From Distichodus sexfasciatus (Eukaryota; Chordata; Actinopteri; Characiformes; Distichodontidae): a DNA stretch of 64,000 nucleotides. The stretch is taken from NCBI GenBank assembly GCA_032718565.1, contig JAVGVS010000185.1, forward strand, positions 434,001 to 498,000, given 5' to 3'. Every line of letters starts with the position of its first letter. Within the stretch, counting starts at the first letter, position 1. Shown here in pieces: positions 1 through 10,500 of the stretch. The notes beneath the pieces were generated by a model. The model saw nothing but the letters and a program-made list of their open reading frames with translations, made no database searches and was not told the DNA's origin. The position numbers and the translations under genes are program-made.

Positions 1-345
1 GCGATGTTGTCGTTATGAAACATTAACACAAATTGACCCAGTCCTTGAGGTTCATTACTACCGTGCAATTTTGACCACAACTTTTCCACATTTTGACCAA
101 TCGTTGTTTCCCTCAAAATGTTGAGCCATATGTCAGCGATCTCACTTCCTTGTTATGTTTAGAAGATGCAGTAAATGTGTGTGATAAAAACGCCTCACAT
201 TTACCTTCAAAATAACTAAATGATTAATGGTCAATAAAAATAAGTGGTTTTTGTTCCCTTCATTTTAATTCATTGTTAAAAGACCATTATAAGGGAGACA
301 AAATTACATTCTAACTCCTAACTGACTTGTTAACGCAACTTTATT
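1..345. other. Intronic / downstream stretch, nothing recognised
   Basis: AT-rich sequence. I looked for a remnant of the next titin Ig domain on the minus strand and saw none. Confidence 0.5.
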
Positions 346-347
346 GC

Positions 348-835
348 AACGAAACACCTTGCAACTTCGTTCCACCTCTAAAACATGCGGACTGTAGCGG
401 TGTGGGATGCTTATATATACATTATGATACGTGCTCTTGAGAGTTCTGTCCATTTTTCATCAGTTTTTTCCCGATAGACTAAAATGGAGCTGAAATTTCG
501 CCGCTTTACGACGCGTTCTTCTCAAAGTCACCAACTTCGACGTGATTTTGAGGACCCATGGGGCTCTTCGGATATCTGTAACCGTCACACCCCGCACTCG
601 TCCTTTTTATTCTTTTTTTCTGTCGTTTCAATTGTTTTCTCCCATTATACAAATACATGGGATTTGGGACTCAAAGTTTTTGGCGGCAGTCAACGCAGGT
701 TCTTATGGCACCTCAGACCACCTCACTGAACACACAAGCTCAGTCCGTTTCCACCTGCACTCGTCTTTTTCTTCCCTTGTTTTTTCCCCCGTTCACTTTA
801 ATGAATTTTAATCTTTAAGACTTTCTACTCGGCCA
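348..835. repeat. Dispersed repeat, copy without hAT insertion
   Basis: Matches 11,768-11,962 joined to 12,577-12,832, for example around the shared CATAGACTAAAATGGAGCT and CCGTTCACTTTAATG-type blocks. At 528-535 it has the unoccupied equivalent of the hAT target site at 11,955. Confidence 0.75.
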
Positions 836-880
836 TAATATGATATGATAAATACTAATAAAATGTATGTTCGTATTTAC

Positions 881-1149
881 CGTTGATTTTCAGTGTCCCT
901 GTGGTTTGGGAGCTGGGCAGTTTGCAGTGGTACTCTCCAGCATCGTCCATACGAAGGTCCTGGATGAGGAGAACTCTCTTTTTGCCTTCTGCAATGTGTT
1001 CATATTTTCCTCCATCTGGAAGTTCCAGTCACCTTTGAACCCAGAGTAACTTCGGCTGGGTTTAAACCTACTTAGATCAGTTTATTGCTGTCAGTCTCAA
1101 AGTGCCTTCAATATTAAGCCAGGTTCTTTGTAGATAAGTGCTTCCTCCT
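881..1149 (-). pseudogene. ttn: Decayed titin Ig exon F
   Basis: Acceptor TTTCAG and donor GGTAAAT are intact, but the 269-nt length is out of frame. The start EEEALIYKEPGLILKAL runs into a TGA, and more stops follow. The second half is clean in another frame: GGKYEHIAEGKKRVLLIQDL, RMDDAGEYHCKLPSSQTTGT. Matches mammalian EEEAVFTKNLANIE...RLPSSRTDGK. Confidence 0.83.
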
Positions 1150-1374
1150 CTGAAATTAAAAATACGGAAAAATTACATTATGAATTACATTATAAATATG
1201 CTGGAAAATAAAATGTCTGTTGTTTTATATTATACTCTGCAAATATGGTTTATTTTGTGGTATGGCAAAATACACTGTTCACAGCAACATTTGTTGATCA
1301 TTTGGATGAAGTTTTGCAATAGTCATATTAATACTATGGTGTTATATTGGTGCCTTCATTCTGGAAATCTCATG

Positions 1375-1745
1375 TCTGTGCGCACTCAACCCTCCCTGCA
1401 CGTGTACTCGAAACACTCCACGCCCTCGTGTCCAGATCTATGGAACGCCAAAGGTGCCACAAAATCACCTTAAAGACACCTTACTAGAGCCATAAAAGTG
1501 CTGCCGTTTACAGACATTTTACAGCATAAAACACAGCGGAGCACTCAAGAAAACGCATTTTCACCAGCGCAAAAAGCACCGGTAGCAGTAGAGTGCCACA
1601 AAAACGGTGTTTAATGTCAGCTGTCAGCCAAAAATATGGGAACTGTGGCACTGTTGGCGTTCCATATGAGCGAGTGCGGAGTGTTTAAAGTGCACGTTGA
1701 GGCAGAGTTGAGCGTGCAGAGACACAATATTTTGCTTGTGAGAGT
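1375..1745. repeat. MITE-like repeat with inverted arms
   Basis: GGAACGCCAAAGGTGCCACA near 1441 faces its inverted counterpart near 1643-1664. A second copy lies at 13,560-13,925, with arms near 13,620 and 13,805-13,830. Fragments with the same GAGTTGAGCGTG-type end occur near 19,380 and 38,165. Confidence 0.6.
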
Positions 1746-2040
1746 TCCACTGAATTTACAGACAATGTACTATGTTGTGATAAATATAGGGATATAAAAT
1801 GAATTATATCAGGATATGAGATTTTTAGTCCGTCGGGCAACCCTACTATAAAGCTGCTGGTGACAGTAAAGTAACTTTAAACTGTGAATAATAATATTAA
1901 TAATAATAACAACAAAAAAACCTGCCATAACTAAACACAACATTTTAAACAACACAAAGATAAAATGGAAACAACTTGGAATACTTGATCCAGCATGCGG
2001 AAGATCTTGGAAGTCCTGCGTCCTTTTCATTACTTTCGGC

Positions 2041-2147
2041 AAATGGAGTCAAATCTCGGCTTTGCTGATGATGAGAATCTTCAGACTCTTTAGTATCTCG
2101 TATTTCTTGCCCTTTCTGATCTCATTGCCGTCCCTGAACCAGCGCAC
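2041..2147 (-). pseudogene. ttn: Decayed titin Ig exon E, second half
   Basis: After an ATAG acceptor it reads VRWFRDGNEIRKGKKYEILK then SLKILIISKAEI and a TGA stop. The rest of the domain (mammalian DDEAEYSCEVRTARTSG) is not recognisable and there is no good donor. The low boundary is approximate. Confidence 0.75.
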
Positions 2148-2444
2148 CTATCAATCAGGAAAAACACCACACACGTCAGAAGCTGTTTTTATAAACAATC
2201 ACAGCAATGTCAGAAAGCAGCACCACAAATGAGATCTGCATGAGCAGGAAGCAAGTGATATGAAATAAGACTGAGAATGCGATTAGATAAGATAAGAATA
2301 CACATTGGTTTTAAAGAGTAGGCTTCACTGGGGTGATTCTTATTCATTCATTCATTCATCATTTTTAGAAGCGAAACATATTTCAAAAGGCATTCATTAA
2401 ACATGTTTTAGCACACTCCAGACAAAATAAAATCACTGAAATAC

Positions 2445-2548
2445 CTTGGCACTTTCTCTGGAAACTTCACATTCAAATTTGGCTTGAATTCTTTCTCCAT
2501 AAGCCTCAACATCATAAGAAGGAAGCCCGTGAACTCCAACATGTGGAG
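2445..2548 (-). pseudogene. ttn: Titin Ig exon E, first half (open but diverged)
   Basis: 104 nt, phase 1 in, phase 0 out, with good splice sites. APHVGVHGLPSYDVEAYGER then IQAKFECEVSRESAK, against mammalian PPHVEFLRPLTDLQ...ARFECELSRENAK. The frame is open but the first strand has drifted, and its partner half (next entry) is broken, so it is probably non-functional. Confidence 0.65.
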
Positions 2549-2672
2549 CTAAAAATATTTTCAAAATCGTTAATATTCTGCTACGCACTGAACATGAACA
2601 ACTTTAAAGTAAACTCCAACCAGGAACTACAAATCAAAGATGTAAGGTGATATTTAAACTACTCCTCCTCAC

Positions 2673-2939
2673 GTTCTCGTTCAGGGAAGCCCGAGAAGTC
2701 TTGAAGTCTTTGGGCGTCACACGTGTAAGTCTTGGAGTCGTCGAGTGTGCAGTCGTGGATGATGAGTTGCCTTTTGCGGCCTTCGGCAACCATCTCGTAC
2801 TTCTTGGTTTTTCTGATTTCTTGTCCATCTCTGAACCACGTGACCTCTGCACTTTCTTTAGAGACTTCACTTTCAAAATATGGCAGTAACTATTCCTCGA
2901 CGTATCTGGTCTCGGCGGTTTGGTGAACTTCGTGAGGCT
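2673..2939 (-). pseudogene. ttn: Decayed titin Ig exon D (first after last intact exon)
   Basis: Acceptor ACAG and donor GTGAGG are intact and the length is 267 nt. The frame is broken by an early shift (FTKP in one frame), a TAG stop after RYVEE, and a late shift after CDA. Between them lies a clean block: SEVSKESAEVTWFRDGQEIR, KTKKYEMVAEGRKRQLIIHD, CTLDDSKTYTCDA. It matches the mammalian EFTKPLEDQTVEEGATAV domain. Confidence 0.85.
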
Positions 2940-3192
2940 CTGTTGGAGCAGTACATTTATTTATATCGCTCTCAGCAACAGTTATTGTCACAAAGCGCTT
3001 TACATTACTTCGTTTTTAGGTAATGAGTTCGACATTAATCAGCCTGGAATTATCTCTCAAACCAAAAATACCTTTATTGAACCTTTATTGACGCCCACAG
3101 GGTATATTTTATGATTAAAAGCAATAGCAGTATAATAATATACAATGGGCAAAGCAAGAGCCATAGATAGATATGTAATATTCAGCTGTAGA

Positions 3193-3776
3193 TATACAGT
3201 ACTGTGCCAAAGGTTTAAGCAGGTGTGAAAAAATGCTGTAAACAAAGAATGCTTTCAGAAATATAAATAATGATTGTTTATTTTTATCAATTTACAAAAC
3301 GCAAAGTGAGCGAACAAAAGAAAAATCTAAATCAAATCAATATTTGGTGTTACTACCTTTTGCCTTCAAACCAGCATCAGTGCTTATAGGTACACTTGCA
3401 CAAAAGTCAGGGTTTTTGTAGGATTATATTAGTCATTATATTATTTTGGCAGGATTATAGTCATTATATTATTTTCGGTATTTATATTATTTGTAGGGAT
3501 TATAGATCTGTGGTTAGTTCTCCAAGATGTTTGGAACAACCTACCAGCCGAGTTCCTTCAAGAACTGTGTGCAAGTGTACCTAGAAGAATTGACGCTGTT
3601 TTGAAGGCAAAGGATGTTCAGACCAAATATTGATTTGATTTAGATTTCTCTTTTGTTCATTCACTGCATTTTGTTGATTGATGAAAATAAATGATTAACA
3701 CTTCCATTTTTGAAAGCATTCTTTGTTGACAGCATTTTCTCACACCTGCCTAAAACTTTTGCCCAGTAATGTATAT
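3193..3776 (+). mobile_element. Tc1-like non-autonomous element with transposase C-terminus
   Basis: Long inverted ends (CAGTACTGTGCCAAAGGTTT at the left, its complement near 3,755-3,772 at the right) flanked by TA. Near 3,510-3,632 on the plus strand the interior reads LQDVWNNLPAEFLQELCASV then PRRIDAVLKAKDVQTKY and a stop. This resembles the C-terminal tail of Tc1 transposases (family knowledge). The catalytic part is missing, so it is an internally deleted copy. Confidence 0.75.
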
Positions 3777-4057
3777 ACATACAGCAAACAAAACACATAT
3801 GGATTGGAATATTTTACTGATAAATGGCACATCATAGATTTTGCAACCCTATTCCTGATTAGTGTCTAATTAAATGTATAAGATTTTTTGCTTGCTGTGA
3901 CAGTAATGTCTTTAATTGCATTTTTAATGTTTGAGCTGGTTTTGAATTTACTACTGCTGTGCAAAGGTCCCCCACTGTCCATCTCTTTATGTTTTGCTGA
4001 AAAACGTCTACGCTGATCCCTTACTGCAGTCAAAGCAGCGCTGTAACGGGGGCCTAC

Positions 4058-4181
4058 CTTTGACTATGAGCTTGGCCTGGGTTTGGAAGTCCTTAGCGGT
4101 GAGCTTTACTTCTCCCGCCTCTGTCAGTTTCACATCTCTTAGGGTCAGCGTGTGAACTCTGCCTTCTGCTCGGGTCACCAC
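4058..4181 (-). CDS. ttn: Titin local exon 69: last intact Ig, second half
   Basis: 124 nt, phase 0 in, phase 1 out. VVTRAEGRVHTLTLRDVKLT, EAGEVKLTAKDFQTQAKLIV. This is the last exon in the window with an open frame and good splice sites at both ends; every Ig domain downstream is damaged. Confidence 0.94.
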
Positions 4182-4499
4182 CTGTGCAAATCAAACAGAT
4201 TGATAAATCAGTCCCCCAACTTCTGCTCCCTGTCACAAGCCTGCAGGAAGCTATTTACTGCACTGCTGCAACAGACGTTAGCAGCTGAGGAGCAGGAGCC
4301 GGGCTCAGTTTCACACCTCTGCTTTTTTATACACCTCCGTACTGGCCGAGAGCTGCTTAGAATCAGCTTGTGAAAATTCATTAAACCGGTGTGGCACTTC
4401 AGCACTACAATATATAACACACACTACTGTAGTAAATAAAATGTATGTCTTTGAAATAACGTATATACCAAAGAAACATCATTATTTTAAACAGTGACC

Positions 4500-4576
<77 letters not shown>

Positions 4577-7500
4577 GTCATTTGTGTATTGTTTTCAATT
4601 GTAATGTATATTTGGACTATATTTTTCTATATACTTTGATTACTTTAGTTTTAAGTTTTTCCTTTTGATATTTCTTCTTTATTTTATTTGTTACATTTCA
4701 AAATCAAGGCTCATTTCACTACTTGCATTTATTTCTCACCGTGTATGAGGTAAATAAAGAATCTTGAATCTTACTGGAGTCACTGGATAAAACATCTGAA
4801 TATTTGTATTTAAAATCTGGATCTAAATCTATTAGGGTTAGTGTGTGTTAGTAAGTAGTATAACATTATAAAGACATTTTATACATATATCTCCTTACTC
4901 TTTAGTTTATTGTAAAATGTTAAACTTAACCTGTAAACTTTTTTAGATTCTAAATTCTATTTTTCTTTAGATCATTCAGGGTACATGTTCATTATGTATG
5001 TGAAAAAGAGTCTTGCATCTTTAATCTAAATTACGGCCTCAGTATTACTTTATCTTGATCATTATTTGAAACATTAATTAATTTATCCATCCGTTAAACA
5101 CATTAACCAGATGGTCAACAAGCCACGGTACAATATAGAAATATAATATGGAAAAAGATACACTTCACATGATGCTATAATGCATTTTTTAAAAATATGA
5201 ACGTTACTCAACAAAAATGTAGCTGAGTACTTCACTACTTCAAATGAGAAAACAACCTCATTACTGCATGTAATAAAACAGGCCTCAAACCACTCATCAG
5301 CACAAAGCAATCACACAACACGGTATCTGCTCACAAGATTATCTCCTGATTTACCTTCCACGGCCTCTATTTTCCATTTTAGCCAATGAATAATAAACCA
5401 TGCACAAGTTTAAATCAACAACTTTATGTCTCCACGAATTGTGTTAAATTGTTAGGGTCAAAGCAGCCCCCTTTGCCACCTGCCACCGAAAGCACGGAGT
5501 CTCAAAGCAGTTTAAAAATAACCAGAGGAACGCTTGCGGAGCAGAATAGAACGGAGTGTTATCTCAAAACCCAGATCAAATGCTCGCTTGTAGCCTGATC
5601 CCTACAGGTCCTTATATGCAGAACCCATGTTACGTGATGTGAAAAGAGGAAACTGTGCAATTACCTGTAAAACAAAAATCGAACTGGGTTCAATAAAAAA
5701 ATTAACTGCATCCTAAAATGTATGTGCTAATATCATGCCACCATGTTTGAAAGCAGCGACTGACCTGAACAGGCAATTAATAAATGAGAGGCCTACATCA
5801 AAACAAAACAGTGGGCTTTCTCACGATGCAGAAACATGGCAAAATTAAATCTTCTGAAAACTTACTCTGTCGCTTGGTTCCAGCTTTGTACCCCCGAGGA
5901 ACCACTCCACAGCAATGCCCTCGTAGGACAGTTCGCAGTCGAAGGTTGCCGTCTCGCCGGCCGTCACGCTAACATCCTTGAGAGGCCGCATGAGGCCTAT
6001 CACTCGCGCTTTGGATTGGGGAGAAGACATGGTTAGTCGCCTCCGAGTTCCCGAGAGACGTCCAGTTAATCCCTAAATTCAACTGCAAATCCTCATTTCG
6101 CGCTGTCCCCCTTCCCGCCACTGACAAGCAGGCCACCGCTCTGGAGCCCGAAAGGAGCCTCCGAGACGAGTGAAGTTTCAGCCAGTTTTCAGAGGAACAT
6201 GTCATTGGGGAGGGGGGCCAACTCATTAGCATAGGGCCTTACTTTTCACATGTATATGGTCAGCAAAAATGAGAAAATTGGGGGGATGGGCGGCGGATAC
6301 CTTGACACTCTGCCAATCACTGGCAGCCTTGCTCTGGATATGGCATGTTACTTCTAAAATAGCCCCAACACCTGATTGGCTGCCGGCCCAACACCCCCCC
6401 CCACCAAGACAACGCACTGGCCTGTCTGTTACTGTCAATCAACACCTTTGGAATTTTCCAGGAAAAGCAGAAAGCCCTGGTGTGTGTTATGCAACTCACG
6501 CAAATGCAGATTACAACCGGCCTTTTTGTCTGATGAAGAAAGTATTTTTTAATAAAATCTACTTTTCTCCATTAAAAATTGCATGTTTACGGACCCTCTA
6601 AAGTAAAATATTTATCTTGTGCACACAACTTATTATCGTGCGGGAAAAAGTTACCATCTTGGATGCGCAAGCATGCGACTTCATGAACAAGATGATAACT
6701 TCTTAACCCACAAAAGATTTATTTAACGTTTATTATCTTGTCAGAATAAGTTACGAAGTCCTCAGATCCACATTACCTTGAGTGAACAAGATAATAACTT
6801 AATTTAAAACTTGTGAACACAACATAAATAAATCACTTCATGGGACTTTAAGGGCTCAGTACATGCTATTAATAACACACCTAATAAACTTTTATCACCA
6901 TGAGGAATGATGTTTGGCACGACATTTAACAACATGTTAATGCACTGGCAGTCACATATAAATGCCCTGTTTACATGTTGACAGCTCTTAGTGAGTCTGA
7001 CGCTCTATTTTTTCACCTTTATTTCACATTTTCCCAAGTGTAATCTGTGTAAATGCATCTTTCTCACCTTTAACTCTGAGCTGAGCACTAGATTTGGCGT
7101 TGGCAGCGCTGAAATCCACTCCGCCAGCCATGTCCATCCGCACGTTGTAGAGAATCAGCATGTGTCTGGTTCCTTCTTCCTTAATTTCACAGTCCTAACG
7201 GTGGGTTTAAAAGACGTAGCATTATCAAGCTTGTTGTTCAAAGACTCAAACGTATCTGCACATACCTGCAAAGCACAGATGTTCCCGAGCTACAATGGTT
7301 CAATTATTTATCGGTCTTACAATGACGATAATGATGTGACAAAATAGTAAAAATTTGTAAAAAAAAACCTCTCAGATCTGGAGTGAACCTCACGCATTAA
7401 GCATCAATCTCACACTCTCACGCTCAAGCAAGAAGTCTAAGCCAAATCTAATCATTATTATATTCATTAAAATTCTTCACTCATATGCTGAGTTGATCAC

Positions 7501-10500
7501 TAGACTAGACAAGAAAATTATTTCCTAATCACTAGAAACAAGCTCTAGTCTTAAACAGGCTCTAAACTCCTAACTAGACCACTGCACTCATTGGCTGCAG
7601 GTAATCTGTCTCGTGCGTTATTTATGCACTTGATTCACTGAAAATATTTGCCACCATGACGTCAGTTACGTCCGTCTGCGTGTCCATCATTTTTGGTATG
7701 AAGTTGTTCAGAGCCAGTAGGACAGAGGTGAAGGTTCAATGTGAAATCGATGAAAATACGTTCTCAACTGTACTTGTCTAAATATAAAGCCGTATAATGT
7801 ACTCTCTGTGTAGCAAGCAAACAGTAACTTTCAGGCAAAATGAAAAGCTTGTTTGTAAAGGCAGAGGATTTCAGCTGACTTGCCTTCGAACTGTGCTAAC
7901 GTTAGCGTATGCGCCAAACGGAAGATCACGACGGCATTATTACACTAAGACAAAACAGGGTTAATAATGATTTTTTTTCGACGCTGCCGGGATGCCTTGT
8001 GAAACGCTTCACTTTCACCAGAGATCGACAGAGGCAAAGTATGTCTCCTGCTGGTAGAGTCTAATAGGAAGGAAAATCTCCAGATTTGATTCCGATTCCG
8101 ATTCTTAGGCTCACGATTTGATTAAAAAACAATTCATGATTCATAAGTGATTCACGATTCATTTTTTTTGTTACTTTTCCCATTTAACTGTGGAAGGTCA
8201 ACAAAAAAAGGTTGTCGGTTTGAATGCCGGGATTAGTAACGGTACCACTGAGGTACTCATGAGCAAGGTACCGGCTCCATCACAGATGGGTCAAATACAG
8301 AGGTCACATTTGGTTGTGTTGCGTTTGCAACGACAATTAAACACTCACTTTCACCCTACAAACCAGTCCCTGAAAGGTGCAAAAAGGTGACGTGTTTAGT
8401 GTAAAAGTGTCAGGTATAAACTAGGCTTCAGTCAGGTAAAGTTCTGCGCTGGAGGTAGCGGTGAAAATTTGAGAACAAACTTGATCATTGATTAATCTGT
8501 ATTTTTAAAAAACTAAAGAATTTACGTTTCCATATTAATAACGGGATAACATGCTAATGCTTCAAGCTCTAGCTGTGTTAAGCACATTAATTTTTGTAAC
8601 AATTCCTATTTAATCAAGTTATTTGTCACTGCAGAAATTACCGCAGACTGGCTCAGGGCTTCTCCTTTGAGTTTCCAGTGACCGTGGACGTCCTCCTCGG
8701 AGATCTCAGTCTCAAAGCGAGCAGTCTCTGTCTCTGTGACCTCCACACTGTACAGTGGACGTACCACCTTAATGTCACGCTCTGTACACACGAAGTGAAA
8801 ATAAAACAATTTGATGAGAGGTATAAAACCATTTCTTTAAAGCTAATTCCATGAAGGAAAAAAAAGTTTAGCAACAGTACCTTCAATGTTGAGCTTAGCA
8901 GAAGTTTTATCAGAGCCGCAGTCGCACACGTATTCCCCGATGTTGGCCTTCTCCGCTTTCTTCACAGTCAGAATACGTTTCTTTCCTTCAGCCTTGATGA
9001 GGATGTTCTTGGAGGGAGTTATTTCCTTGCCGTCCTTGAACCATTTCACCTCGGCCGAGGCTTTGCTCAGTTCGCACATCAGCACCACCTCGTCCTTCTC
9101 CACAGCCGTGTAGTCCTGCAGCTTGGTGGTGAAGTAGGCTTCACCCTCTAGACGGGCAGGAAGAGGAGAAACCGAGTTTAGAATTTCCATAAAAATGATA
9201 AAAGGTCATTTTGTATCACCATTAAATCAGCGTCACAATGACGTTTTCTACAAAACATATTCTCAAATACAAGGTTGGAGGACATGTAAGATGTAGGCAT
9301 CCAAGATATAAATATAAACTTTAAACTTAACTTTAAAATCAACCAAACATACGTACCGAGCACAGTGAGCATGGCCTCTGAGGTCTTCCCAAGAGCCTCA
9401 ACTTTGATGAGTGAGGTGTCGTCAATGGAGACCTCCTTGAAAGACAGGGTGTGGATCTTACCCTGCTCCGACAAGTGCACCACTTTGCTGGGGTGCAGAC
9501 GCACGTCGTTTTTATACCATGTGACTTGGACCTTCTCGTGAGAGAGCTCGATACTGAACTCTGCAGTCTCGCGCTCCTTCACCGTGACGTCTTTAATGGG
9601 CTTGATAAACTCAAGACGAATGCCTGAAAATATAAAATGTATCATTTTAGAACGCACTTTTACTCTGTGAACCCTGTGTTGTTTAATGCAAACAAAGCAC
9701 ACATGCACATGTAGAGTTACTGTTTTAATATAAATGCCTGTTTAAGGACATGGAATGATACCACTTTGAAATGTCTGTTACGATACCGATATTGTAAATT
9801 TGGATACGATACAAATCCGATACAGTCTCTGAGTCTTTTTTAAACAAAAAACAGAAAATAATGCTTTAAATAAATGTCTGAACACATGGCTGAGATTATT
9901 CTGTTGTAACACAGTTGTGTAATTTAGTGACGGTCCCTAATCCTGTGGCGCTAAAACCACCAGGAACACAGAGATTGTGAGTGAGAGCTGGTGTTGTTGA
10001 GGAAATTAAACAGTATAATGGTGTGATGTGTTTCTGGGGTTGTAGTGTGTTGTGTTGCTTGTTCTGCTCATTGTCATATCAATATGTAGGAATTAGTGTG
10101 AATGTTGAACAATAAACCAGCTTTACCGCAGTAACACTTCCCACGCAGAACCTATTGTGCGTGCAGCATACGCAAAATAGTAAAACCTACAATTTAATTA
10201 AACGAATCGGCTCCATAGATCGGCCTAATGCCACTGATACCCGATCCAGCTGTCTGAGTCATTATCGGACCGATATCCCATCTACGTATTGGATCAGTGC
10301 CATCTCTAACATTTACTATCATATACGATCATATACAAGATTTTTCTGTTTTTCTCTATAATATCCTCTATTCTGTTATATACACTGATTCTTGTAAATT
10401 TTCTTCAACTTAATTAAAAAAAAATTGTAAAGTCATAGGAATGAATAAGGGTGCACTTTCACTGTTGTACTTATCTTAATTGATGTATCAAATTAATATT

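Noticed and set aside
1..350. Remnant of the next titin Ig domain at the window edge
   Set aside because: No matching residues could be read in any minus-strand frame.
4499..4576. Repeat array as a CRISPR-like structure
   Set aside because: Simple tetranucleotide microsatellite without spacers, in a vertebrate genome.
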